This document shows positions 44,091-52,392 of a stretch of 64,000 bases of DNA, piece after piece. The stretch is from assembly GCF_016793595.1 (NCBI RefSeq), contig NZ_JAEULY010000004.1, positions 186,001-250,000 on the forward strand. The letters run 5' to 3'. Each line of letters opens with the position of its first letter. Positions within the stretch are counted from its first letter, which is position 1. A program made the translations under genes and the position numbers. The notes beneath the pieces are model-generated. The model ran no database searches. It was not told where the DNA came from and saw only the letters and a program-made list of their open reading frames with translations. Source of the stretch: Phreatobacter sp. Its GTDB lineage: Bacteria; Pseudomonadota; Alphaproteobacteria; Rhizobiales; Phreatobacteraceae.

Positions 44091-44969
44091 ATGAGACGCC
44101 TTCGCGCATTTCTGGCCGCATCCGCATTCGCATCGATCATCGCTCTGGCCTTGCCGGCCGCGCAGGCCCAGACCGCGGCGCGGCCGGGGCCGGCCGAGCT
44201 CCAGACCAAGCAGAACGTCAAGGAACGGGCGGACCGCCTCCGGTCGCGGCTGAGGATCATCGGCGGCGTGCCGGCGGCCGAGGGCGAGATTCCCTGGCAG
44301 GCCGCCCTGCTCTGGGCATTTCCCGGCGACACGACGCCCGCCACCGAGCGCTTCTTCTGCGGCGGCTCGTTCATCTCCCGGCGGTGGGTGCTCACCGCCG
44401 CGCACTGCGTCCACAACATGATCGGGGCGGCGCAATATCATCAGGTCGCCGGCGGCAGCATCGACCTGCTCGGCGGTGGCATGAGATTCTACCGCATCAC
44501 GGATATCGTCATTCACCCGCGCTACAATTCGGAGACCATCGACTACGACTATGCGCTCATCCGCATCGACGCCGATTTTCCCGGCACCTTCATCGAGGTC
44601 GTCCGGTCCTCCGACAGTTCGTCGGTGACGCCCGGCACGATCTCGACCGTGTCCGGCTGGGGCGTTGATGCCAGCGGCAATGTCCAGCAGCGGCTGCGGC
44701 GGGTCGACGTGCCGATCGTCGCCCGCGCGACCTGCAATTCGGCGAGCTGGTACAATGGCGCGATCACCGACCGCATGTTCTGCGCCGGCGTCAAGGACAA
44801 GGACAGTTGCCAGGGCGACAGCGGCGGCCCCCTGACCATCGCCTTCGCCGGCGTGCGTCGCCTCGTCGGCGAGGTGAGCTGGGGCGAGGGTTGCGCGCTC
44901 GAAAACCGGCCCGGCGTCTATTCGCGCAATCTCGTCGTCCTCGACTGGATCAAGGCGAACGCGCGCTGA
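44091..44969 (+). CDS. Secreted trypsin-like serine protease (S1A)
   Basis: A 292-residue chymotrypsin-fold protease. Signal peptide of 26 residues (ends AAQA), a propeptide and an activation site R55|IIGG that resembles eukaryotic zymogens. The catalytic triad is complete: H105 in VLTAAHC, D153 in DYDYALIRI and S244 in DSCQGDSGGP. D238, six residues before the Ser, is the trypsin S1-pocket Asp (chymotrypsin D189), so cleavage after Arg or Lys is predicted. Six Cys suggest disulfides, so it acts outside the cytoplasm. The ATG at 44091 follows GGGGACCGGGAC; the frame is open far upstream but runs across prfB. Confidence 0.9.
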   Translation: MRRLRAFLAASAFASIIALALPAAQAQTAARPGPAELQTKQNVKERADRLRSRLRIIGGVPAAEGEIPWQAALLWAFPGDTTPATERFFCGGSFISRRWVLTAAHCVHNMIGAAQYHQVAGGSIDLLGGGMRFYRITDIVIHPRYNSETIDYDYALIRIDADFPGTFIEVVRSSDSSSVTPGTISTVSGWGVDASGNVQQRLRRVDVPIVARATCNSASWYNGAITDRMFCAGVKDKDSCQGDSGGPLTIAFAGVRRLVGEVSWGEGCALENRPGVYSRNLVVLDWIKANAR

Positions 44970-45037
44970 ACGGCTCCGGCGCTGTCCGCCGGGTCGCGCC
45001 GGGCAGCGTCACCGATCCCTCGGCAGGCGCGCAGAGG

Positions 45038-45982
45038 TTACGGCCCCCGCGCGTAGACCTCACGTCCGAACAGGCTCGCGACCAGATCGACCAGCAGCAG
45101 GGCGCTCTTTCCCCGCTCGTCGAGGAACGGGTTAAGCTCGACCACATCGAGCGATCCGACCAGCCCGGAATCGTGCAGCAGTTCCATGATCAGGTGCGCC
45201 TCGCGCCAGGTCGCGCCGCCGGGAACGGTCGTGCCGACGCCCGGTGCAAGCGCTGGATCGAGAAAGTCGACATCGAGGCTGACGTGCAGGTGCCCGCCGG
45301 CCGCCGCGACACGCTCGATCACGCGGCGGATCAGGACCGCGACGCCGAACTCGTCGACGAGGCGCATGTCGAAGACCTCGATGCCTCGCGCGCGCAGCAG
45401 ATCGCGCTCGGCGCGGTCGATGGAGCGGATGCCGAACAGGGTGAGGTTGCGCGGATCGACGGCGCCGTGCGGCTCGTCTCCCATCACCGCCTCCAGACCC
45501 GGCTCGCGGGTCAGCATCGCCGCCGACATGCCGTGCATGTTGCCGGAGGGCGAGGTTGCCGGCGTGTTGAAGTCGGCATGGGCGTCGAGCCAGAGCACGA
45601 AGAGCGGCCGGCCCGTCTCCGCGCAATGGCGGGCGACACCTGAAACGGACCCCATGGACAGCGCATGGTCGCCGCCGATGACGAGCGGCAGCCGGCCGCT
45701 CGCGAGGACAGCGTGCGTCTCCCGCGCGATCAGCCGCGACCAGCCGGCGATCGCGGGGAAGTTGTGGGCATTGGCAAGCCCGGCGGGCGGCTCCGGCAGC
45801 GCGGACGGCAAGGCGAGATCGCCCCAGTCCTCGACCGCGCAGCCGAGGTCGCGCAGGGCCGTGAGGAGGCCCGCGGTACGCAGCATGCGCGGTCCCATGG
45901 CCGCGCCGGGCGTACCGGCCCCCTCCTCCACCGGTATCCCGATGACTACAATCGGCGATTGTCTATACTGTTGCATCATCAA
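45038..45982 (-). CDS. rocF: Arginase
   Basis: A 314-residue ureohydrolase that converts arginine to ornithine and urea. All manganese-ligand segments are present: VIGGDHALSMG, LWLDAHADFNTP, SGNMHGM and SLDVDFLDPALAPGVGT. The GPRMLRTAGL opening and the VVELNPFLDERGKSA segment favour arginase over agmatinase. Three consecutive Met codons make the exact start ambiguous (45982, 45979 or 45976). It is divergent from the MHYT-GGDEF-EAL gene. Confidence 0.92.
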   Translation of the reverse strand: MMMQQYRQSPIVVIGIPVEEGAGTPGAAMGPRMLRTAGLLTALRDLGCAVEDWGDLALPSALPEPPAGLANAHNFPAIAGWSRLIARETHAVLASGRLPLVIGGDHALSMGSVSGVARHCAETGRPLFVLWLDAHADFNTPATSPSGNMHGMSAAMLTREPGLEAVMGDEPHGAVDPRNLTLFGIRSIDRAERDLLRARGIEVFDMRLVDEFGVAVLIRRVIERVAAAGGHLHVSLDVDFLDPALAPGVGTTVPGGATWREAHLIMELLHDSGLVGSLDVVELNPFLDERGKSALLLVDLVASLFGREVYARGP

Positions 45983-46102
45983 GACATGCCTTTTGCAACC
46001 GATTGTTTACTGACCAGACCTGCCGCGTAACGGGTTACCGCAACGTCACATGAACCGTTAGGAAGTGACGCGATAGAACCGATTCAATTAGACGAGGTTT
46101 GC

Positions 46103-48925
46103 ATGTTTCGCGTCCTGACCTGCCTTGCCGTCGAGCATAACTGGTGGCTCGTGGCGCTCGCCGCCGCCGTCTGCATAACATCAAGCTATTCGGTCATCGA
46201 CATCGGCCAGCATGCCCGGGCGGCGAAGGGCCTCGCCCGCATCTACTGGATCCTTGCGGCGGCCATGGCCTCCGGGTTCGGCATCTGGGTGACCCATTTC
46301 GTGGCGATGCTCGCCTATGATCCCGGAGTGGTCCTCGGCTATGAGGCGGGACTGACCCTTCTGTCGCTGGTCGTGGCCGTCCTGGTGACCGCCGCAGGCC
46401 TCGCCGTCGCTGTCCTCGTCCGCCAGCGATGGGCCGTCGCCGCCGGCGGCGGCATCGTCGGGCTGGGCGTCGCGTCGATGCACTATCTCGGCATGGCGGC
46501 CGTCCAGATCCCCGGCCGGATCGAGTGGGCCGCCGACCTGGTCATCGCCTCGGTTGTCCTCGGCGCGGCGCTCGCCGCCGCAGCGCTGATGGCTGCGCGA
46601 CGCCGGCAGGACCTGACCGGCGCGCTCCAGGGCACGGCGCTCCTGACCCTCGCCATCTGCTCGCTTCACTTCACCGGCATGGGAGCGATCACCATTCTCC
46701 CCGACCCGGCCACCCCGGTCGCCGATTCGATCATCGCGCCGCAGCGGCTGGCCGCCAGCATCTCCATCGTCGCCGTGGCGCTGCTCGGTCTCAGCCTGTT
46801 CACCACGCTGATGAGCCGTCGCGCCCGCGCCTCGCGGGCCGCCAGCGGGCGCCTGTTCCGCATTCTCGTCGAAGGCGTTACCGACTACGCGATCTATCTG
46901 CTCAATCCCGACGGCACGGTCGCCAACTGGAACGAGGGCGCCCGCCGCACGAAGGGCTATACCGCCGACGAGATCGTCGGCAAGCACTTCGCCTGTTTCC
47001 ACACCGAAAGCGACCGCGCCGCGGGAAAGCCGCAGAAGGCGCTGGAAACCGCGCTTGCGGAAGGACGTTTCGAGGACGAGGGCTGGCGGCTGCGCAAGGA
47101 CGGCTCCCGCTTCTGGGCCCACGTGGTGATCGATCCCATCCGCGACGATGCCGGCACACTCATCGGTTTCGCCAAGATCACTCGCGACATCACGGCCCAG
47201 CGGGCCGATCGTCTCCGCATCGAGGAGACCAGCCGCAGGCTTGACCTCGCCCTGTCGAACATGTCGCAGGGGCTCTGCCTGTTCGACCGGAAGCAGGAGC
47301 TCGCGCTGTTCAACGGACGCCTCGCCGGCATATTCGGCCTGCCGGAAGGCCATTTCACGAACGGCATGAGCTTCGAGCAGTTCCTGACCGTGATCGCCGG
47401 CTCCAGGGACCGCGCCAGCGCCATGCGGGACCGCCACGGCGCGCTTGTCGGACAGACCGAACCGAGCATGGTCACGGAGGAATTCGGCGAGGGGCGCGTT
47501 GTCGCGTTCTCGCACCGTCCGATCGGCGACGGCTCCTGGGTGACCACCTGCGAGGACGTGACCGAGCGCCGCCGCTCCGAGGCCAGGATCGCCCACATGG
47601 CCCGGCATGACGCGCTGACGGGCCTGCCCAACCGCGTCGCCTTCAACGACCATCTCGGCGCGGCGATGGCCGATGCGAAACCCGGCGAGAAGGTTGCCGT
47701 GATCGGCATCGACCTCAACCGCTTCAAGGAGATCAACGACCTCCGTGGACATGCGGTCGGCGACACCGTGCTGAAGACCCTGTCGCAGCGCATGTCGGCG
47801 ACGCTGCGGGCCGGCGAGTTCGTCGCGCGGTTCGGCGGCGATGAATTCTCCGCCGTCAAGGTCTTCGCCGACCGCGACGACCTAATGGATTTCGCCCAGA
47901 GGCTGGAAGCCTGCCTGTTCGACCGCATGGTGGTCGACGATTTCGAGATCGCGCCGGGCGCCTCGATGGGCGTCGCGCTGTTCCCCGACGACGCGCTGGA
48001 GCACGATCAGCTGGTCAGCAATGCCGACCTCGCCATGTATCGCGCCAAGGCCAGCATCAGCCACACCGTGTGCTTCTACGAGGCGCGCATGGACGAGGCG
48101 GTGCGGACCCGCCGCGCGCTCGCCAAGGAATTGTGGGAGGGCATCGAGGAGGGTCAGTTCAGCCTCTACTATCAGGTGCAGAAATCGGTCTCGACCGGCG
48201 AGACGACCGGTTACGAGGTGCTGCTGCGCTGGCACCATCCGAAGCGCGGCCTGATCTCTCCGGCCGATTTCATCCCCATCGCCGAGGAATGCGGCGCGAT
48301 CCTGCCGCTGGGCGAATGGGCGCTGCGGACGGCCTGCGAGGAAGCGGTGCGCTGGCCCCGTCCCTACAAGATCGCGGTCAACCTCTCGCCGGTGCAGATC
48401 AGCCACGGCGACTTCATCACCATCCTCACCGGCGCGCTGGAGCATAGCGGGCTCGATGCGACGCGGCTGGAGCTGGAAATCACCGAATCCACCATCATCG
48501 CCGACAAGGAACGGGCGCTGCAGATGCTGCGCCGGATCAAGGCGCTGGGCGTCACCGTCGCGATCGACGATTTCGGCACCGGCTATTCGTCGCTGGAGAC
48601 GCTGCGCGCCTTCCCCTTCGACAAGATCAAGCTCGATCGGACCTTCATGACCGAGGTCGAGACGAGCCAGCAGGCCAAGGCGATCATCCGCGCCATCCTG
48701 GCGCTTGGGCGAAGCCTGGACGTGCCGGTGCTGGCGGAAGGCGTCGAGACCTCCGACCAGCTGGCCCTGCTGGCGCGGGAGGGCTGCGACGAGGCGCAGG
48801 GATACCTGCTCGGCAGGCCCCGGCCGCGCTCCGCCATCAAGGAACTGAAGGAGGCGGCGGATGCTCCGCCGCTGGTTCCGGCCATCGATGCAGCGCTCGC
48901 GCTTCGTCAGGCCGCCGCCGGCTGA
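46103..48925 (+). CDS. MHYT-PAS-GGDEF-EAL cyclic-di-GMP signalling protein
   Basis: A 940-residue membrane protein. The N-terminal MHYT sensor (about residues 8-235, seven predicted helices) carries THFVAML, MHYLGMAA and LHFTGMGA, the presumed copper or gas ligands. A PAS domain (about 250-370, YAIYLLNPDGTVANWNEGA) and a second PAS-like region (about 375-490) follow. The GGDEF domain (490-650) has an intact FGGDEF at about 577. The EAL domain (665-905) has YEVLLRW and DDFGTGYSS. Both catalytic domains look active, so it could make and break c-di-GMP depending on the signal. GAGG lies upstream of the ATG. Confidence 0.92.
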   Translation: MFRVLTCLAVEHNWWLVALAAAVCITSSYSVIDIGQHARAAKGLARIYWILAAAMASGFGIWVTHFVAMLAYDPGVVLGYEAGLTLLSLVVAVLVTAAGLAVAVLVRQRWAVAAGGGIVGLGVASMHYLGMAAVQIPGRIEWAADLVIASVVLGAALAAAALMAARRRQDLTGALQGTALLTLAICSLHFTGMGAITILPDPATPVADSIIAPQRLAASISIVAVALLGLSLFTTLMSRRARASRAASGRLFRILVEGVTDYAIYLLNPDGTVANWNEGARRTKGYTADEIVGKHFACFHTESDRAAGKPQKALETALAEGRFEDEGWRLRKDGSRFWAHVVIDPIRDDAGTLIGFAKITRDITAQRADRLRIEETSRRLDLALSNMSQGLCLFDRKQELALFNGRLAGIFGLPEGHFTNGMSFEQFLTVIAGSRDRASAMRDRHGALVGQTEPSMVTEEFGEGRVVAFSHRPIGDGSWVTTCEDVTERRRSEARIAHMARHDALTGLPNRVAFNDHLGAAMADAKPGEKVAVIGIDLNRFKEINDLRGHAVGDTVLKTLSQRMSATLRAGEFVARFGGDEFSAVKVFADRDDLMDFAQRLEACLFDRMVVDDFEIAPGASMGVALFPDDALEHDQLVSNADLAMYRAKASISHTVCFYEARMDEAVRTRRALAKELWEGIEEGQFSLYYQVQKSVSTGETTGYEVLLRWHHPKRGLISPADFIPIAEECGAILPLGEWALRTACEEAVRWPRPYKIAVNLSPVQISHGDFITILTGALEHSGLDATRLELEITESTIIADKERALQMLRRIKALGVTVAIDDFGTGYSSLETLRAFPFDKIKLDRTFMTEVETSQQAKAIIRAILALGRSLDVPVLAEGVETSDQLALLAREGCDEAQGYLLGRPRPRSAIKELKEAADAPPLVPAIDAALALRQAAAG

Positions 48926-48994
48926 GCGCGGCCGGGGCTGTGGCCATGCTTCGGCCGCTCGCGCGGTGATAGTGTCTCGCGAAGGGAGCAGCCC

Positions 48995-49486
48995 ATGACC
49001 AGCCTCAGCCGCGTTCTCGCCGTTCTCGGCCTCCTGTCGACGTGCGCGGTGGCGGGCCTGTTCTACGCCTACTGGTGCTCGGTGATGATCGCGCTCGACC
49101 GGCTCCGGCCGGAAGCCGCGATCAGGGCGATGCGGACGATCAACGTCGCCATCATCAACCCGCTGTTCTTCGCGACCTTCATGGGAACGCTGGTCCTGCT
49201 GCCGCTCGCGGCTCTCGCCGCCTGGTCGTCAGGCGCCAGTGCCAGCGCAGGATGGCTCGCCGCCGCCTTCGCCGTCTATGCCGCCGGGACATTCGGCGTG
49301 ACCATCGCCCTCAACGTGCCGCTCAACTACGCGCTGGAACGGCTGAAGGATGCCTCGACCGACCCTGCCGCGGATTGGCGGGCCTTCGTCGATCCCTGGA
49401 ACCGCTGGAACGCCGTGCGCATGTGGGCCGGGTTCGCGGCGACGGCGCTGGCGGCCGTGGCGCTGATCGCCGACGGACGGCCGTAA
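48995..49486 (+). CDS. DUF1772 family membrane protein, copy 1
   Basis: A 163-residue protein with four predicted membrane helices. FYAYWCSVMIALD in the first helix, NVPLNYALERL in the third-to-fourth loop, and WNRWNAVRMWAGFAATALA near the C-terminus are hallmarks of DUF1772, the anthrone-oxygenase-like family. Function in bacteria is unknown. GGGAG lies 6 bases before the ATG. A paralogue lies at 51828-52313. Confidence 0.82.
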   Translation: MTSLSRVLAVLGLLSTCAVAGLFYAYWCSVMIALDRLRPEAAIRAMRTINVAIINPLFFATFMGTLVLLPLAALAAWSSGASASAGWLAAAFAVYAAGTFGVTIALNVPLNYALERLKDASTDPAADWRAFVDPWNRWNAVRMWAGFAATALAAVALIADGRP

Positions 49487-49629
49487 CACCGGATATTCCG
49501 GTGGATGGAGCCGGACGGCGCTGTTCGCCGGCCCTTTCGTCGGCATAGCATCCCGCTCCGGCGCTGCCGCCGGCTCTCGACCCCCGCGAGTCGGGCCGCG
49601 CCGCAACGGATGGGGCTGGGGAGCACATC

Positions 49630-50940
49630 ATGGCCGACGGTTATTTCCCGAAATGGACTGAGAAGACGTCCGGCGTCGTGATGCCCGACGAGCGCCTGCC
49701 GCTCGGGCAGACGGTGGTCATGGGCCTGCAGCACGTGGTCGCCATGTTCGGCGCGACGGTGCTGGCGCCGATCCTGATGGGCTTCGACCCGAATGTCGCG
49801 ATCCTGTTCTCCGGCATCGCGACGCTGATCTTCTTCGTCATCACCGGCGGCCGGGTGCCGAGCTATCTCGGCTCGTCCTTCGCCTTCATCGGCCCGGTGC
49901 TCGCAGCCATCGGGGCGGGCGCGGCGGCCGGAGCTGCTCCCAATATCGGCGTCGCGCTCGGCGGCATTATCGCGGCCGGCGCGCTCTACACGCTGATCGG
50001 CATCGTGGTGATGTCGGTCGGCCACGACTGGGTCGAGAAGGTCATGCCGCCGGTCGTCACCGGCGCCATCGTCGCGGCCATCGGCCTCGTCCTCGCCCCG
50101 ATCGCCATCTCCATGGCCTCGGGCACCGGCGCCAACAATGCCGACGGCTCGGCCTTCTCGCGCTGGATCGCGCTGATCACGGTCGTCGCGGTCGGCCTGT
50201 TCGCGGTCTATTCGCCGGGGCTCTGGCGACGCCTGCCGATCCTGCTCGGCGCCATCGCCGGCTATGTCATCTACCTGATCGCGGCGAACGGCATGGGCTT
50301 CGGACCGCCGATCGATTTCTCGAAAGTGGCGGCCGCCCCCCTGTTCGGCATGCCGAAGTTCACCGCTCCGGTCTTCGACGCGAAGGCCATGGTGCTGATC
50401 GCGCCGGTGGCGATCATCCTCGTCGCGGAGAATCTCGGCCACCTCAAGGGCATCGCGGCCATGACCGGCCGCAACCTCGACCCCTATATCGGCCGCGCCT
50501 TCGTCGGCGACGGCGTCGCGACCATGCTGTCGGGCTCGGCCGGCGGCACGGGCGTCACCACCTATGCCGAGAACATGGGCGTCATGGCGGTCACCAAGAT
50601 CTTCTCGACGCTGATGTTCGTGGCGGCGGCACTGATCGCCATCCTGCTCGGCTTCTCGCCGAAATTCGGCGCGCTGATCCTGACCATCCCCGTGCCGGTG
50701 CTCGGCGGCCTCGCCATCGTGGTGTTCGGCCTGATCGCGGCCACGGCGGGACGGATCTGGGTGGAAAACAAGGTCGACTTCTCCAACCCGCGCAACCTGA
50801 TCACCGTCGCGGTGGCGCTGGTGCTCGGCGCGGGCAATTTCAAGCTGACGCTCGCCGGTTTCACGCTGGACGGCATCGGCACCGCGACCTTCGGCGCGAT
50901 CATCCTGTACCACCTGCTGCGCGATCCCGCGCCGGAATAA
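49630..50940 (+). CDS. NCS2 nucleobase:cation symporter, uracil permease-like
   Basis: A 436-residue transporter with about 14 hydrophobic helices. The NCS2 signature region AENLGHLKGIAAMTGRNLD and the following GSAGGTGVTTYAENMGVMAVTK contain the two Glu residues that bind uracil and protons in UraA. MGLQHVVAMFGATVLAPILMG is the typical opening helix. It is closest to UraA/RutG-type pyrimidine permeases by eye. GGGGAG lies 6 bases upstream of the ATG. It precedes the IYD-like nitroreductase by 96 bases. Confidence 0.9.
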   Translation: MADGYFPKWTEKTSGVVMPDERLPLGQTVVMGLQHVVAMFGATVLAPILMGFDPNVAILFSGIATLIFFVITGGRVPSYLGSSFAFIGPVLAAIGAGAAAGAAPNIGVALGGIIAAGALYTLIGIVVMSVGHDWVEKVMPPVVTGAIVAAIGLVLAPIAISMASGTGANNADGSAFSRWIALITVVAVGLFAVYSPGLWRRLPILLGAIAGYVIYLIAANGMGFGPPIDFSKVAAAPLFGMPKFTAPVFDAKAMVLIAPVAIILVAENLGHLKGIAAMTGRNLDPYIGRAFVGDGVATMLSGSAGGTGVTTYAENMGVMAVTKIFSTLMFVAAALIAILLGFSPKFGALILTIPVPVLGGLAIVVFGLIAATAGRIWVENKVDFSNPRNLITVAVALVLGAGNFKLTLAGFTLDGIGTATFGAIILYHLLRDPAPE

Positions 50941-51036
50941 GGCGCATCCATCTTGACGAAACGAGCGGGCGGAACGAGAGATCGTTTCGCCCGCAACTAT
51001 TTCGACGGGCCGCCAAGCAGCGTCCAAGGACACACC

Positions 51037-51714
51037 ATGATCAAGGACTTCCAGCCGGTTCCCCTGCCCGACTATCGCGAGATCCCCGTCGAGGAGATGC
51101 GCGCCCGGGCGACAAGCTTCTACGAGGCGATCCGCCGCCGCCACACGGTGCGCGACTTCTCCGACCGGCCGGTGCCCCGCGACATTATCGAGACCTGCCT
51201 GAAGGCCGCCGGCACCGCGCCGAACGGCGCCAACCACCAGCCCTGGCACTTCTGCGTCATCGGCGACCGGGCGGTGAAGCGGCGCATCCGCGAGGCGGCC
51301 GAGATCGAGGAAAAGGAATTCTACGCGGGCAAGGCGGGCGAGGAATGGCTGGCGGCGCTGGCGCCGCTCGGCACCGACGCCGACAAGCCGTTCCTCGACA
51401 CCGCGCCCTGGCTCATCGCCGTGTTCGGCGCGCGCCGGTCGGTCAGCGCCGACGGCGTCAAGCGCAAGAACTATTACGTGCCGGAATCCGTGAACATCGC
51501 GGTCGGTTTCCTGATCGCCGCGCTGCATCAGGCCGGGCTCGTGACGCTGACCCATACGCCCGCGCCGATGGGTTTCCTCAACGAGATCTGCGGCCGGCCG
51601 GACGAGGAAAAGCCCTATATCCTGATGGTCGTCGGCTATCCCGCCGAGAACGCAACCATTCCGGCCCATGCGATGGAGAAGAAGCCGCTGGGCGAGATCG
51701 CCAGCTTCCTGTGA
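51037..51714 (+). CDS. Nitroreductase family protein, iodotyrosine deiodinase-like
   Basis: A 225-residue FMN enzyme. [40 protein letters not shown] is the FMN-binding signature split over residues 33-72, and its APNGAN.QPW pattern is typical of the iodotyrosine deiodinase (IYD) subgroup, which removes halogens from halotyrosines, or of close nitroreductases. [19 protein letters not shown] is the C-terminal helix of the family. The ATG at 51037 has AAGGA 8 bases upstream. A uracil-type permease precedes it, so a halogenated or nitro pyrimidine or phenol is conceivable as substrate. Confidence 0.87.
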   Translation: MIKDFQPVPLPDYREIPVEEMRARATSFYEAIRRRHTVRDFSDRPVPRDIIETCLKAAGTAPNGANHQPWHFCVIGDRAVKRRIREAAEIEEKEFYAGKAGEEWLAALAPLGTDADKPFLDTAPWLIAVFGARRSVSADGVKRKNYYVPESVNIAVGFLIAALHQAGLVTLTHTPAPMGFLNEICGRPDEEKPYILMVVGYPAENATIPAHAMEKKPLGEIASFL

Positions 51715-51827
51715 CCTCGCGGGGTACATTACAAGCCGTTCATTTCATGGACGAAATTTAAGCGGCGGGCGGCTTCGCGGCTGGCTAGCGTCCGGGCGAT
51801 ACCATTGCCCGGACCAAGGAGCTCGCC

Positions 51828-52313
51828 GTGATCCTCACCCTCGCCCGTTCGCTTTCGCTCGCCGCCCTTCTGCTCACGGGGGCCATTGCCGGCTTCTTCT
51901 ATGCCTACTGGTGTTCGGTCATGATCGGGCTCGACGCCGCCGGCGCCGAGGCAGCGACCGCGACCATGCAGGGCATCAACGCGACCGTGCGCAACGCCAT
52001 GTTCGCGCCGGCCTTCTTCGGCCCCCTGCTGGTTCTGCCGCTGGCGGCAGCGGCGGCCTTCCTCGCGGGTGCCATCCGCTCCGCCATCTGGCTCGTCGCG
52101 GCTTCCGTGATCTATGCCGGCGGCGGCTTCGGGCTGACGCTCCTCGTCAATGTACCGATGAACGAGGCCTTCGCTTCGGCCCCGCCCTCCGCATGGGCGG
52201 CCTATCTGGAGCGCTGGAGCTTCTGGAACGGCGTGCGGACCATCGCATCCTTTGCCGCGCTCCTGTGTGTGGGCGCCGCGCTGCTGGCCGGGCGTCGCCC
52301 CGCCGTGGCCTGA
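51828..52313 (+). CDS. DUF1772 family membrane protein, copy 2
   Basis: A 161-residue paralogue of the protein at 48995-49486. FFYAYWCSVMIGLDAAGAEAA and NVPMNEAF align directly with the first copy, and WSFWNGVRTIASFAALL replaces WNRWNAVRMWAGFAA. Four membrane helices. GTG start with GGAG 6 bases upstream. The two copies bracket the permease and nitroreductase genes. Confidence 0.82.
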   Translation: MILTLARSLSLAALLLTGAIAGFFYAYWCSVMIGLDAAGAEAATATMQGINATVRNAMFAPAFFGPLLVLPLAAAAAFLAGAIRSAIWLVAASVIYAGGGFGLTLLVNVPMNEAFASAPPSAWAAYLERWSFWNGVRTIASFAALLCVGAALLAGRRPAVA

Positions 52314-52338
52314 ACAAGGACAAGGCTCTCGGCATGAC

Positions 52339-52368
52339 AAAAGGGCGGCCTCTAGGGCCGCCCGTTTT
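52339..52368. terminator. Bidirectional terminator between DUF1772 copy 2 and mrcA
   Basis: AAAA followed by GGGCGGCC-N5-GGCCGCCC (52343-52363), then GTTTT. It separates two convergent genes. Confidence 0.83.
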
Positions 52369-52392
52369 GCTTGTGGCCTATGGGCCGACCGG

